Shown here in pieces: positions 40,539 to 50,151 of a stretch of DNA of 64,000 bases. Below the pieces are notes generated by a model that was given only the letters and a program-made list of their open reading frames with translations, searched no databases and was not told the DNA's origin. The stretch spans positions 62,001 through 126,000 of the forward strand of contig NZ_JBMNUX010000004.1 in the NCBI RefSeq assembly GCF_050946515.1. The letters run 5' to 3'. This DNA is from Tractidigestivibacter sp050946515 (lineage in GTDB: Bacteria > Actinomycetota > Coriobacteriia > Coriobacteriales > Atopobiaceae). Position numbers and translations under genes: made by a program. The stretch's first letter is position 1. Each line of letters opens with the position of its first letter.

Positions 40539-43043
40539 TTACCCGATGCCAGAGAAAAGATGCCCGGAGGTTGCTCCCTGCACACGAGCTGCAGGCCTTC
40601 TCCCCTCGCGGGCCGCCTCGAGCGCGCGGCGTACGCGCGCCACGGCAAAGGCGCACTCCTCAGGCGAAAGCAGCGTGGCATCGGCCATAAGGCGTGTGAC
40701 GCCAGCCGAGACCAGCTCGGCTGCCTGCGGCGTTGCGTCAAGCGGGTGCGCCGCCCAGATTCGGGACCTCCCGTGGATGTCGGTGCGCACGGGCAGCAGG
40801 TTGCCATCGACGTCGCGAAGCGACAGGCGACGCTGGCGAAGCTTGCAGTGGGCGCAGTCGTTTATGCACTGCCCTGCAACTTGCAGCACGCAATGCTCCG
40901 TCGTCATGGCGCGCGCACGCCCCGAGACCACAAGCCCCACCGGGACCGAGGAAGCCTTCGCAAGCGAGCAGACCTCCTCGAGCGTCAGCTCCGGCGAGAG
41001 CCAGAAGCCCTTCGCGCCTGCCGACTCCAGCGCAACAATGCAGCTCTCGTTATGCACGGGAATGCAGGGGCGAATCTCCGCAGCAGCGCCACGCTGGGCC
41101 GCCAGCGCTAGCTCGGAGACGTTGCCTACGCCCACAGGCGCGCCCTCGCTAACCCAGGGGTCTAGCCGGTCGTGGTCAAGCTCGCGGCAGACCTCGTCGA
41201 GCCAGGGAATCACGCCCTCGGGCCAGACCCCGTCAGAAAGCGCGTCGGGGGTGGCGTAGACGCGTGTGGCCCCGGCCTCAAGCGCGGCGCGCGCGGCGTC
41301 GACCGAAGAGACAAGCGCGCATGCCTCAGGCTCGGGGCGCGTCCAGGCACTGGGCTCGCGGATTCCTGCGGCCGCGCGAACGTCAGAGAGCCTCGAGGCG
41401 ATGCCGGCAAGCGACGGGGTGACGGAAAGGCCCTGGAGCCTTGCGGCGTAAGGGTCGAGGATTTCCTGCTCAAGGGCATCGCAAGCCTTGGCGCGCACGC
41501 CATGGACGGCCGAGAAGCCCATGCCGCAGCCCTCGTCTAGATCCACGTCAAACGAGACGGGCACAAACGGGGTCTGCCCCATGCGCCCCACGTGCTCAAC
41601 CAAGTCCTTCTCGCTCACGGCGCGCGTCCTTGCCTTCTCTACGACAAAGCCCTCGGCCGTCGCGGTTGCAGAGCCGTCGGCGCAGGAGAGCGTGACCGAG
41701 AATGGCTTGCCCAGCTTGGAGACGATGCGCACCTTGACCGCGCGCTTCCGGGGAACCTCCATGCCAGCCGCGCGCGAGGCCTCCTCCATTGCCGCCTGCG
41801 AGCGGATGACGCGCACGGTCGAGCGCGCGGGAACGGGGCGCGACGCGCGGCAGACCATCGTGTCGCCGGCGACGGCGTCCGAGACGGCGTGCACGGTCAG
41901 GAACTGAGAGGGGTCCTCAAGCGGGCGAAGCTCCAGGAGGTCCCCCTCGCCCACAGGCTTGTCCAGCCTGATCGTGACCTCCGCGCGAGTGAGCCGGCGC
42001 ATGCGCTCGCGACCTCCGTCAGAGCCGCCGCGGCGGACGACCTCGTCCTCCAGGCGGCGAGAGGAAAGCACCTCTCCCACGAGCTCGCCCCGGTTGTTCG
42101 AGCGCTCGTAGCTCATCATCTCGCTGCCCGAGCGGCCCATCAGGTATGCATGCGTGAAGTCGCGGTTGAAGGCGCGGCGCAGGCGGCGGCGCATGGCGGC
42201 GTCTTCTTCCTTGCTGAGGGGCTTTCCGCTCTCCAGCGCGTCCAGCGCCTGGCGATACGACGAGATCACCGAGAGCACGTAGTCGGGGGCCTTCATGCGC
42301 CCCTCCACCTTGATGGAGCCCACGCCCGCGTCGCGCATCTCGGCAAGGTCGTCCACGACGCAATAGTCCTTCGGGCAGAGGGCGCGCGCCTGCTCCGTGC
42401 CCTCGATCACGTTGCCCTTCTCGTCGACGAGGTCATAGGGAAGGCGGCATGGCTGGGCGCACAGGCCGCGGTTGGCCGAGCGGCCGCCCGCCAGAGAGCT
42501 CATCATGCAGACGCCTGAGTAGCAGATGCACAGCGCCCCGTGCCCGAAGCACTCGAGCTCGACGCCCTCCTCGGAGATGCGTCGAATCTCGGGGAGCGAC
42601 AGCTCGCGAGAAAGCGTCACGCGCTCGACGCCCAAGTCGCGGCACCAGGCGACGCCGCGCGCGTCATGGACGTTGGCCTGCGTAGAGACGTGGCACTCTA
42701 TCTGAGGCCAGCTGCGGCGCACCTCTGAGAGAAGGCCCCAGTCTTGGATGATGAAGGCGTCGGCCCCCAGAACCCATGCGCGGCGGACGAGCTCGAGCGC
42801 CTCGGGCATCTCATGCGTCGCGATAACGACGTTCTCGGTCACGTAGACGCGCGCGCCCGCGAGGTGGGCGCGGCGGCATGCCGCAGCAAAGCTCTCGTCG
42901 TCAAAGTTGTGTGCGCTCCTGCGAGCGTTGAAGCTGTTGCCCAGCCCACAATAGATGGCGTCAGCGCCACCCGCCAGCGCTGCGTTGAAGGCCTCGGGGC
43001 CTCCCGCAGGCGCGAGCAGCTCGATGCTGCCCTTTCTTGTCAC
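40539..43043 (-). CDS. Peptidase U32 family protein (RlhA/TrhP-like RNA hydroxylation protein)
   Basis: 834 aa. The U32 core is in the N-terminal ~330 residues: ELLAPAGGPEAFNAALAGGADAIYCGLGNSFNARR, VSTQANVHDARGVAWCRDLGVERVTLSRELSLPEI, GHGALCICYSGVCMMSS, RSANRGLCAQPCRLPY with conserved cysteines, and IKVEGRMKAPDYV. The remainder is the longer C-terminal region as in E. coli RlhA (YdcP) and includes CINDCAHCKLRQRR. Characterised relatives (RlhA, TrhP, UbiU/V) are oxygen-independent hydroxylation proteins using prephenate and an Fe-S cluster, not proteases. The RNA target here is not known. It lies next to an Nfu gene, which fits cluster need. Confidence 0.85.
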   Translation of the reverse strand: MTRKGSIELLAPAGGPEAFNAALAGGADAIYCGLGNSFNARRSAHNFDDESFAAACRRAHLAGARVYVTENVVIATHEMPEALELVRRAWVLGADAFIIQDWGLLSEVRRSWPQIECHVSTQANVHDARGVAWCRDLGVERVTLSRELSLPEIRRISEEGVELECFGHGALCICYSGVCMMSSLAGGRSANRGLCAQPCRLPYDLVDEKGNVIEGTEQARALCPKDYCVVDDLAEMRDAGVGSIKVEGRMKAPDYVLSVISSYRQALDALESGKPLSKEEDAAMRRRLRRAFNRDFTHAYLMGRSGSEMMSYERSNNRGELVGEVLSSRRLEDEVVRRGGSDGGRERMRRLTRAEVTIRLDKPVGEGDLLELRPLEDPSQFLTVHAVSDAVAGDTMVCRASRPVPARSTVRVIRSQAAMEEASRAAGMEVPRKRAVKVRIVSKLGKPFSVTLSCADGSATATAEGFVVEKARTRAVSEKDLVEHVGRMGQTPFVPVSFDVDLDEGCGMGFSAVHGVRAKACDALEQEILDPYAARLQGLSVTPSLAGIASRLSDVRAAAGIREPSAWTRPEPEACALVSSVDAARAALEAGATRVYATPDALSDGVWPEGVIPWLDEVCRELDHDRLDPWVSEGAPVGVGNVSELALAAQRGAAAEIRPCIPVHNESCIVALESAGAKGFWLSPELTLEEVCSLAKASSVPVGLVVSGRARAMTTEHCVLQVAGQCINDCAHCKLRQRRLSLRDVDGNLLPVRTDIHGRSRIWAAHPLDATPQAAELVSAGVTRLMADATLLSPEECAFAVARVRRALEAAREGRRPAARVQGATSGHLFSGIG

Positions 43044-43076
43044 GCCAATCTCCTAACCCTGTTTTTGCAAGAATCC

Positions 43077-43158
43077 CGATCGGGCGGTCGTCGGCAAACT
43101 GACCGCGCGGTCGATACCGATCGGGCGGTCGTCGGCAAACTGACCGCGCGGTCGATAC
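43077..43158. repeat. Perfect tandem duplication of 41 bp carrying palindromes
   Basis: Two identical 41-base copies abut at 43117/43118. Each holds CGATCG, GCGGTC...GACCGC, and a 12-bp palindrome GACCGCGCGGTC. It lies in the divergent region between the U32 gene (start 35 bases away) and the glycosyltransferase gene. The paired palindromes could be regulator sites (TetR-like in size) or a recent slippage duplication. Confidence 0.9.
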
Positions 43159-43326
43159 AATAAGCCAAGACCATACTCTACCGGATGCCATGACCTTCTC
43201 GTCAGAGCAGCGCATTCTCTATTTTTTCGCTGCTGCTTTCCTCATTGGCAGCAAACGAAGCATCCGACAAGCGATTATAGGAAGCCGTCGGTTACGCAGT
43301 TCTTATCGATTCAGGAGGGCCGACTC

Positions 43327-44382
43327 GTGTCGACAGGAAGCACCAACCCCAAGCTGAGCGTCATCATCCCGTGCTACAAGGTGGAGAAGTACCTCCCCAA
43401 GTGCATCGCCTCGCTTGTCGGGCAGACGCTTGACAGCTATGAGCTCATCTTCATCAACGACGGGTCGCCCGACCGCTGCATCGACATCCTGAAGGAGTGG
43501 CAGTCGCGCTACCCTGACCGCATCGTGATCATCGACAAGGAAAACGAGGGCGTCTGGCGCGGCCGGTGGGACGGCATCGCGAAGGCGCGCGGCGAGTACA
43601 TCGGCTTTCTGGATAGCGATGACTACGCAGAGCCAAACTTCCTCGAAGACCTCTACCAGGCGGCCAAGTCAGCGGACGCGGACATCGCCGTCTGCGGCTT
43701 CTCGCGCACCGACCTCGCAACCGGAAAGGTCCTCTCTCGCGAGATGTGCGACAAGCGCGAGGACTTCACCATCGCCGATGACCCGGGGCGCCTGCTTGAG
43801 CTTAACGGCGCGCCATGGAACAAGATCTTCCGCGCTTCTGTGCTGAAGGGGCTCGACGACCTCTCCGCCATCCCGCCCGTCCTCGATGACCTGCTGTTTC
43901 ATTGGCTTGCCTACCTCGAGATGGACGGGCGCGTCGTCTTTGTGCCCGAGTCCCTCGTGAACTACATGGTCCGCTCCGACTCCATCATCCAGACCGTGAA
44001 GCCACAGCAAGTCGACCCCACCTATGCGGCCTTCCGCGAGGTGAAGCGGCGCTACACCGACGCGGGCGCGCCCAAGGCAAAGCAGGAGGCGCTCGATGCC
44101 GCCGCCTTCCTTCATCTGGGCATCTCCTTCAACTACCGCCTCGCCGCCTCGCCGAACTGCGACCTGGACGCCACGATCAAGAAGTGCACCGCGTTTCTGA
44201 ACGAGTACTTCCCCACGTGGCACGACTCGCCATACATCAACGGCAGGTACGCCCGCCTGCACGGGAAGACCTACCAGCGCCTGCTCACCGTCTCGCGCTT
44301 CTACAAGCTCGGGCTTCTGCCCGCCTTCCTCTCCGTGTACTCTGCCGTGATCAACCACCTAGGCATCGACATCAAGTGGTAG
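43327..44382 (+). CDS. Family 2 glycosyltransferase
   Basis: 351 aa, GTG start with AGGAGG nine bases upstream. The GT-A domain shows LSVIIPCYKVEKYLPKCIASLVGQTLDSYELIFINDGSPDR, the DxD in FLDSDDYAEPNFL and an EEI-type region later (PWNKIFRA). It moves a sugar from a nucleotide donor to a surface glycan or lipid acceptor inside the cell. The flippase gene follows after 20 bases. Donor and acceptor are unknown. The C-terminal ~120 residues resemble those of capsular/teichoic GT2 proteins (the segment TLTVSRFYKLG). Confidence 0.9.
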   Translation: MSTGSTNPKLSVIIPCYKVEKYLPKCIASLVGQTLDSYELIFINDGSPDRCIDILKEWQSRYPDRIVIIDKENEGVWRGRWDGIAKARGEYIGFLDSDDYAEPNFLEDLYQAAKSADADIAVCGFSRTDLATGKVLSREMCDKREDFTIADDPGRLLELNGAPWNKIFRASVLKGLDDLSAIPPVLDDLLFHWLAYLEMDGRVVFVPESLVNYMVRSDSIIQTVKPQQVDPTYAAFREVKRRYTDAGAPKAKQEALDAAAFLHLGISFNYRLAASPNCDLDATIKKCTAFLNEYFPTWHDSPYINGRYARLHGKTYQRLLTVSRFYKLGLLPAFLSVYSAVINHLGIDIKW

Positions 44383-44402
44383 CGAAACGTAGGGAGATGC
44401 AC

Positions 44403-45644
44403 GTGGAGAACCAGCCCAAACCCCTCGATATCAAGCGCAACATGCTCTACAACACCATCGGCAGCCTTACCTACCAAGGCTGCCTTTGGATTACGACCGT
44501 CCTTGTGGTGATCTTGTCCGACGGCTACAACGACTCGGGCATCCTGTCGTTTGCCATGAGCGTCGGAAACATGTTCTCCGCCATAGGCACCTACAGCATG
44601 CGCACCTACCAGGTATCTGACGTCAAGGGCAAGTACTCGCAGCGCAACTACGTTGGCTTCAGGCTGCTTACCCTGGTCATCGGCGTGATTGCCCTCTCCA
44701 TCTACTCGGTGTTCGTCTCCCCCGACGGCGAGACCTTCGCCGCGGTGCTTGTCTATCTGCTCTTCAAGGTGGACGAGGCCTTCTGCGACGTGCTCTATGG
44801 CGTCGACCAGCGAGGGGAGCGCATGGACTACATCGGAATCTCCCAGTTTGTCCGCGGCGTTCTTGTCGTCGCCGTCTTCTCGCTGGGGCTGTACTTCTCG
44901 CAGAGCATCGTGATCGCGATCCTAGGCATGTTCCCGGCAGGGCTTGCCGTCACGCTGCTCTACGACATTCCCCACTCCAGGCGCATCGCTCCCATAAAGC
45001 CCGAGCTCTCCGCCCAGCAGGCAAAGGACCTCCTTGTGGAGTGCCTGCCGATTGTGCTCGAGGTGCTCTTTCTGGGGATGATCGTCTCGGTTGCGCGCCA
45101 ATACTACGCGAATGCCTACGGAAACGACCGGCTGGGCATCTATGCCGCCGTTGCGACGCCTGCGGTGCTGGTGCAGGCCGCCGCGCGCTACCTCTATGCC
45201 CCGGCGCTCGTCCCCCTCTCCGAAAAGTGGAACGAGTCCCCTCGCGAGAAGTTCCTTCCCTTCTTCAAGAAGACCCTCAAGCTCATGCTGGCGCTCATCG
45301 TCGTGTGCGTCGTCGTGCTGTCTTGGGTTGGGCCGTGGGCGCTCGATCTGGTGTACGGCCAGAAGGTCGCCGGCTATACCTACCTCTTCACGAACGTCCT
45401 CATCTGCACGAGCGCGCTTGCGATGCTGTACTACCTGTCCGACGTCCTCATCCTATGCCGCGACATCCGCGGGGCGCTCATCAGCGCCACCGCTGCGCTG
45501 ATCATCACGCTCGCAACCATGGTCCCGCTGGAGGCGGCGTTTGACATGCAGGGGATCAACTACGTCGTGATTGTCGCATGCGTCAGCGGAATAATAATCT
45601 CGCTGGTTCGCCTCTCTAGGAACAAAGAGCTCAAGCGGGCCTAG
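44403..45644 (+). CDS. Polysaccharide flippase, Wzx/MOP superfamily
   Basis: 413 aa from GTG 44403, six bases after AGGGAG; the ATG two codons earlier sits on top of that site. About 12 TM helices; KRNMLYNTIGSLTYQGCLWITTVLVV at the start and DEAFCDVLYGVDQRGERMDYIG in the middle are typical. It would flip an undecaprenyl-linked oligosaccharide across the membrane. In an operon with the GT2 gene upstream and convergent with the GT2 operon on the other strand. Confidence 0.88.
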   Translation: MENQPKPLDIKRNMLYNTIGSLTYQGCLWITTVLVVILSDGYNDSGILSFAMSVGNMFSAIGTYSMRTYQVSDVKGKYSQRNYVGFRLLTLVIGVIALSIYSVFVSPDGETFAAVLVYLLFKVDEAFCDVLYGVDQRGERMDYIGISQFVRGVLVVAVFSLGLYFSQSIVIAILGMFPAGLAVTLLYDIPHSRRIAPIKPELSAQQAKDLLVECLPIVLEVLFLGMIVSVARQYYANAYGNDRLGIYAAVATPAVLVQAAARYLYAPALVPLSEKWNESPREKFLPFFKKTLKLMLALIVVCVVVLSWVGPWALDLVYGQKVAGYTYLFTNVLICTSALAMLYYLSDVLILCRDIRGALISATAALIITLATMVPLEAAFDMQGINYVVIVACVSGIIISLVRLSRNKELKRA

Positions 45645-45721
45645 CGCGGCAGCCAGCGGTCCGCCCGCCGCAGGAGCTGACGGCGCAGCTGCGCCTTCTC
45701 CCTAGCTCTTTGGCCCTGTCT

Positions 45722-46698
45722 TTAGTCCTGCTCCTTGCCCTTGCAGTACACGCTGGCAAACGCGCCGACGAGATGCGTCTTCTGAAGGAAGAGGTAGAAG
45801 TTCACGGCTAGCCTGATCTTGAGCGGCTCCGACGAGGTCACGCCGCCCATGGGAAACCTCAGGGGCACGCTGTGGTCCCTGTACCACGCAAACAGCTTCT
45901 CGTGCTCCTCCATGAAGCGCTCCTTTGTGGCCTGCCCTCCGGAATAGAGCATGTAGTAGGCGCCAAGCTTGATATAGTGCAGGTTCAGAAGCTCGTCGCG
46001 GCGCTTGACATCGGCATCGATCCTGTCGAGAAGGTCGGTCAGCTCGATGTCGCGGCGAAGCCCCTTGTGCTTGGTCTGGGTGATGCTCTCTTCGTTGCAG
46101 ATGAAGTTGTATCCCGCATAGGGCAGGATGGCCCCTTGTCGGCATAGGAGTAGGCGACCGTGGCAAAGTGGTCGTCGTCCCCCAGCACCAGAGGAGCGAA
46201 GCGCAGGTGGTTTTTGTTGATGAAGTCGAGGTCGAAGATCTTCGCCCACGGGGCCAGAATCTGGAAGCGCGACCACGGCACGTCCTTGGGGATGACCTCA
46301 AACTGGACCTCGCCGTTGACCACGCGCTTGTAGCCGCCCACCACCACGTCGGCGCCGGTGGTCTCGATTGCAGAGACGAACTTATCGAAGTAGTCGGGGT
46401 CCACGTAGTCGTCGCTGTCGATGAAGCACACGTACTTGCCCGTGGCCCTCTCAAGGCCAAAGTTGCGCGTCTCCCCAGAGCCGCTGTTGGGCTTTGAGAT
46501 GGCGATGACCTTGTTGGGATAGCGCGCCTGGTAGTCCTCGATAAGGCCCTTGGATCCGTCCTTTGAGCCGTCGTTGATCAAGAGGATTTCGGCGCTATCG
46601 TCAGTCGCAGCAAGAACGCTGTCCACGCACCCCGACAGCCACTTTTCGGCATTGTAGACGGGGATGACGACAGAGAGTTTCTTTCTTTCGGATTCCAT
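45722..46698 (-). pseudogene. Family 2 glycosyltransferase split by a frameshift
   Basis: About 325 codons in two frames. The N-terminal part (MESERKKLSVVIPVYNAEKWL, FIDSDDYVDPDYFDKFVSAIE, SYADKG) runs from 46698 to the G4 tract (C4 on the plus strand, 46132-46135). The rest continues in the other frame (AILPYAGYNFICNEESITQTKHKG to CKGKEQD). One extra G would restore AAG GGG GCC and the reading seen in the neighbouring paralogue (SYADRVVTLPYTGYHYICN). Active-site parts are complete in the first frame, so a truncated protein might still form. Natural mutation, phase variation or sequencing error are all possible. Confidence 0.85.
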
Positions 46699-46761
46699 GG
46701 GCTATAACCTTTGCACGGCATGAGGAGGACAGGAACAGAGCGCGAGGGCGCACGCGCTTCG

Positions 46762-47739
46762 TCAGCTTTCTGGCGCGCCCTTGCAATAGGCGCTCGCAAA
46801 TGCGCCTATCAGGTTCATCTTCGTCAGCGCCAGATAGGCGTTGATGGCGAAGCGGTTCTTGAAGAACTCCGACGAGACCTCTCCCCCCATGGGGAAGCTC
46901 AGGGGGACGTCGTTGTCACGATACCAGTCGAAGATCCTTTCGTGCTCCTCCATGAAGCGCTCCTTGGTGGCGAGCCTGCCAGAATAGAGCAAGTAGTGGA
47001 CGCCGTACTTGATGAAGAAGTACTCGAGCAGCCTGTCTCGCGAGCGAACGTCGCGATTGATGCGGTCCAGAAGCTGGGTGAAGTCGATGTCGGCGCGAAG
47101 GCCGGTCGACTTCGTGTTGGTAAGGCTCGTGGAGTTGCAGATGTAGTGATATCCGGTGTACGGAAGCGTTACGACCCTGTCTGCATACGAATAGGCCACC
47201 GTGGTGAAGTAGACGTCCTCTCCGATGGGAGAGTCGCTAAAGCGCAGGTTGTTGCGCCTGATGAAGTCAAGGCTGAAGATCTTTGCCCACGGCGCCGTCA
47301 CCAGATACCGCGACCAAGGGATGTCCTCGGGCTTCAGCATGAAGTCGACCTTGCCGTCGACGATGCGCTTGTAGCCGCTTACCACAACGTCGGCGCCCGT
47401 GCTCTCGATGGCGGAGAGGTGCTTGATGAAAAACTCCCGCTCCACCGTGTCGTCGCCGTCGATGAAGCTGATGTAGGTGCCACAAGCGCGCTCGATGCCC
47501 AGGTTTCGGGTGGCCCCCGGACCGCTGTTTTCTTGGGTGATGGCAACGACGCGGTCGGGATAGCTGCGCTGGTAGCTTTCGGCGAGCTCCTTGGAGCCAT
47601 CGCTACTTCCGTCGTTTACCAACAAGATCTCAGCTCGCTCGTCAGTTGCTTCGAGCACGCTCTCAACGCAAGCCGGAAGCTGCCTTTCTAGGTTGTAGAC
47701 GGGGATGACAACGGAGAGCAGCTTGTCATTGGGACTCAT
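46762..47739 (-). CDS. Family 2 glycosyltransferase (intact paralogue of the frameshifted gene)
   Basis: 325 aa. GT-A domain: LLSVVIPVYNLERQLPACVESVLEATDERAEILLVNDGSSDGS, FIDGDDTVEREFFIKHLSAIE with the metal-binding DGDD, PWAKIFSLDFIRRNNLRF. The C-terminal helical region ends in LTKMNLIGAFASAYCKGAPES. Very similar along its length to the downstream frameshifted copy, so they come from a tandem duplication. Its ATG overlaps the DUF2304 stop (ATGA). Acceptor unknown; surface glycan expected. Confidence 0.9.
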   Translation of the reverse strand: MSPNDKLLSVVIPVYNLERQLPACVESVLEATDERAEILLVNDGSSDGSKELAESYQRSYPDRVVAITQENSGPGATRNLGIERACGTYISFIDGDDTVEREFFIKHLSAIESTGADVVVSGYKRIVDGKVDFMLKPEDIPWSRYLVTAPWAKIFSLDFIRRNNLRFSDSPIGEDVYFTTVAYSYADRVVTLPYTGYHYICNSTSLTNTKSTGLRADIDFTQLLDRINRDVRSRDRLLEYFFIKYGVHYLLYSGRLATKERFMEEHERIFDWYRDNDVPLSFPMGGEVSSEFFKNRFAINAYLALTKMNLIGAFASAYCKGAPES

Positions 47740-48128
47740 TTTGAACCCCCCGGACGAACTTGGCGGTCCTTTTCAGACGACGTTGCGAGCACGTCGTCGT
47801 TTTCCTTCTCGTGAAGAGCAAGCTCTTGGGCAAGCTGCTCAACCTTGTCGGTGAGCCGGGAGACATCGCACGACAGGTTGAAGAGCTTGATCAGCATGAG
47901 GAAGATGATCATGCAGAACACGAAGTTGCTTGGCGAGAGAAAGCCCAAGAGCCCCGAGAAGAAGAACGCAATCTGCGGGAAGATGGCAAGAAGTAGCAAA
48001 AGGACCGCGCACAGGACCCAGTAGACGGAGTCCCCCACGCGAATCTTGCTCTTGCGGACGCGCTTGACAACGATCCAGAGGGACAAGAACGCCCCGACGA
48101 TAAGGACGACTCGAAGAACAGGCGACAT
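47736..48128 (-). CDS. DUF2304 family membrane protein
   Basis: 130 aa. Three TM helices (about 5-20, 33-56, 65-83), then a coiled-coil tail (SRLTDKVEQLAQELALHEKEND). DUF2304 proteins usually sit beside a dolichol-phosphate-mannose-synthase-like GT2, as here (gene ten bases upstream), and are thought to be partner membrane subunits. Overlaps the next glycosyltransferase start. Confidence 0.82.
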   Translation of the reverse strand: MSPVLRVVLIVGAFLSLWIVVKRVRKSKIRVGDSVYWVLCAVLLLLLAIFPQIAFFFSGLLGFLSPSNFVFCMIIFLMLIKLFNLSCDVSRLTDKVEQLAQELALHEKENDDVLATSSEKDRQVRPGGSK

Positions 48129-48138
48129 GCGCTACCCC

Positions 48139-48819
48139 CTATCTAAACCACTGGAACAAGAGCAGCGAGAGGCACGTGCGCGCCATGTACGAAATGGCGC
48201 TGAAATAGCGCAGGTAGCTTGTGCCGCCCTGGCGCTCGCGCATCTTTGCGGGAACCTCGATGACCTTCGCGCCCTTGCGAATGAGAAGCGAGATGGTGTC
48301 TGGCTCGGGAGCGATGTCAAAGTCGCGTGCGAACTTCTCGATCATGGCACGGTTGTACATGCGCATCCCTGAGGTGGGGTCAAGGATCGTCTGCCCCGTG
48401 GCGTGCTTGATGAAGAAGGTGATGAGCTTGGCTCCCGTCCCGCGAGCTCCAACGGCTCCCCCGCCCGCCAGGTTGCGCGAGGCAATAACGATGTCTGCCC
48501 CCTGCTCTTGCATGGCGCGCGCCATCTGGGGAATGTATTCGGGCATGTGCTGACCGTCCGCGTCAAACTGGACCGCAGCGTCGTAGCCATACCGATAGGC
48601 GTACTTCATGCCGGCCTTGACGCCTGACGTCAGACCGCAGTTGACGGGCATGTCAATATGGTTGAAGCCCAGCTCGTCGCAAATCTGAGGAGTGCGGTCG
48701 TGAGAGCCATCGTTGACAACAAGATAGTCGACGTCCGGGCAAGTTGCTACAAGCTCGTTCACAGTGTTCGCTATGCAGTCTTCCTCGTTGTACGCGGGAA
48801 TGATGGCCAGAATCTTCAC
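48139..48819 (-). CDS. Polyprenyl-phosphate glycosyltransferase, DPM1-like (GT2)
   Basis: 226 aa. MKILAIIPAYNEEDCIANTVNELV, VVNDGSHDRTPQIC, the DxD in QFDADGQHMPEY and SRNLAGGGAVGARGTG are DPM1/GtrB-type motifs. There is no C-terminal TM pair, so it likely depends on the DUF2304 partner for membrane binding. It would transfer a hexose from a nucleotide sugar to polyprenyl phosphate. First of a four-gene minus-strand operon. Confidence 0.9.
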   Translation of the reverse strand: MKILAIIPAYNEEDCIANTVNELVATCPDVDYLVVNDGSHDRTPQICDELGFNHIDMPVNCGLTSGVKAGMKYAYRYGYDAAVQFDADGQHMPEYIPQMARAMQEQGADIVIASRNLAGGGAVGARGTGAKLITFFIKHATGQTILDPTSGMRMYNRAMIEKFARDFDIAPEPDTISLLIRKGAKVIEVPAKMRERQGGTSYLRYFSAISYMARTCLSLLLFQWFR

Positions 48820-48933
48820 TATCGACCCCCTCTGACGCTACGCCAACCCAAGCAAAGGCGCAGCCGAACCCTTCCGTCAGCCAACAGCAACCCACGACCG
48901 CCCATCCCCAGAAGGAAGGGCGCCGCAGATGAG

Positions 48934-50151
48934 TTATACAAGCTTAGCCCAGTGGCGCTTACCCGACTGCACCGTCGTGCCCGCCGAGAAGAGCGCAGGG
49001 TCGACGTTGTAGCACTTGGGCTCGACCGGCTTGCCGTCGATCTTGACGCCGCCACCGTCGATCAGGCGACGGCCCTCGCCCGCGGACTTGCAGATGCCCA
49101 GATCGACAAGCAGCTTGGCCAGGTAGACCTTTCCCTCGTCGTTCGTCTGCACCACAGAGAGCGGGAACTCTGGCATGTTCTCGGGAGCCTCGTTCTTCTT
49201 GAACTGGGCATCGAAGGAGGCCTGGGCAGCGTCGCCCGCGCCCTCTCCGTGATAGAGGTCGCAGATGTTGCGAGCAAGCTGGCGCTTGAGCGCATAAGGA
49301 TCGGCCGTGCCGTCTTTGAACTGCTCATCAATCTTGTCAATCTCCGCGACCGGAAGCGTCGAGCAGAGGCGGAAGTAGGCTGGCACGAGCTCGTCGGGGA
49401 TGGACATGAGCTTTCCGTACATGTCGTTCGGCTCGTCGGTCAGGCCAACGTAGTTGCCATAGCTCTTGGACATCTTCTTGACGCCGTCGGTGCCCACCAG
49501 AAGCGGCACGGTGAGTGCCACCTGCGGCTCCATGCCCATGGCGCGCATGAGGTCGCGACCGGCAAGGAGGTTGAAGATCTGATCGTTTCCGCCCATCTCG
49601 AGGTCGGCTTTCACCACGACGGAATCGTAGGCCTGGAGCACGGGATAGATGAACTCGTGCAGGGCGATGGACTGGCCGTTTGCGTAGCGATTGTGGAAGT
49701 CCTCGCGCTCGAGGATGCGCGCTACGTTGAACTTGCTCATGAGCTCGAGCATCTTTGCTAGGTTCAGCGGCTTCAGCCAGTCGCCGTTGTGGACGATGGA
49801 GGTCTTCTCGGGGTCAAGGACCTTCATTGCCTGGGAAACGTAGGTCTGGGCGTTCTTCTCGACCTGCTCCTCGGTCAGAGGCGGACGGGTGGAGTCGCGA
49901 CCAGACGGATCGCCGATGAGCGCCGTGCCGTTGCCAATGATGAGCGTCACATGATGGCCAAGATCCTGAAACTGGCGCATCTTACGCAGAGGGACCGCAT
50001 GGCCAAGGTGAAGGTCGGGGCTCGTGGGGTCAACGCCGAGCTTGATGTTCAGGGGGACGCCACGCTCGAGCTTCTTCTTCAGCTCGTCCATCGGCACAAT
50101 CTGCATGGTTCCCGAGGTAATGACCTTAAGCTGTTCTTCGACTGGCAGCAA
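48934..50151 (-). CDS. tyrS: Tyrosyl-tRNA synthetase
   Basis: 405 aa. The start is TTG at 50151: GGAGG (50160-50164) lies eight bases upstream and translation then begins LPVEEQLKVITSGT, the usual family N-terminus; 16 more upstream codons have no such support. Class I motifs: HLGHAVPLRKMRQF (HIGH) and GVKKMSKSYGN (KMSKS). The C-terminal S4 RNA-binding domain begins near VYLAKLLVDLGICKSAGEGRRLIDGGGVKIDG. It charges tRNA-Tyr. No T-box leader is visible. Confidence 0.95.
   Translation of the reverse strand: MLPVEEQLKVITSGTMQIVPMDELKKKLERGVPLNIKLGVDPTSPDLHLGHAVPLRKMRQFQDLGHHVTLIIGNGTALIGDPSGRDSTRPPLTEEQVEKNAQTYVSQAMKVLDPEKTSIVHNGDWLKPLNLAKMLELMSKFNVARILEREDFHNRYANGQSIALHEFIYPVLQAYDSVVVKADLEMGGNDQIFNLLAGRDLMRAMGMEPQVALTVPLLVGTDGVKKMSKSYGNYVGLTDEPNDMYGKLMSIPDELVPAYFRLCSTLPVAEIDKIDEQFKDGTADPYALKRQLARNICDLYHGEGAGDAAQASFDAQFKKNEAPENMPEFPLSVVQTNDEGKVYLAKLLVDLGICKSAGEGRRLIDGGGVKIDGKPVEPKCYNVDPALFSAGTTVQSGKRHWAKLV

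Noticed and set aside
46128..46140. Programmed -1 frameshift in the glycosyltransferase gene
   Set aside because: AAGGGGC is not a canonical slippery heptamer, and the neighbouring paralogue has an uninterrupted frame.
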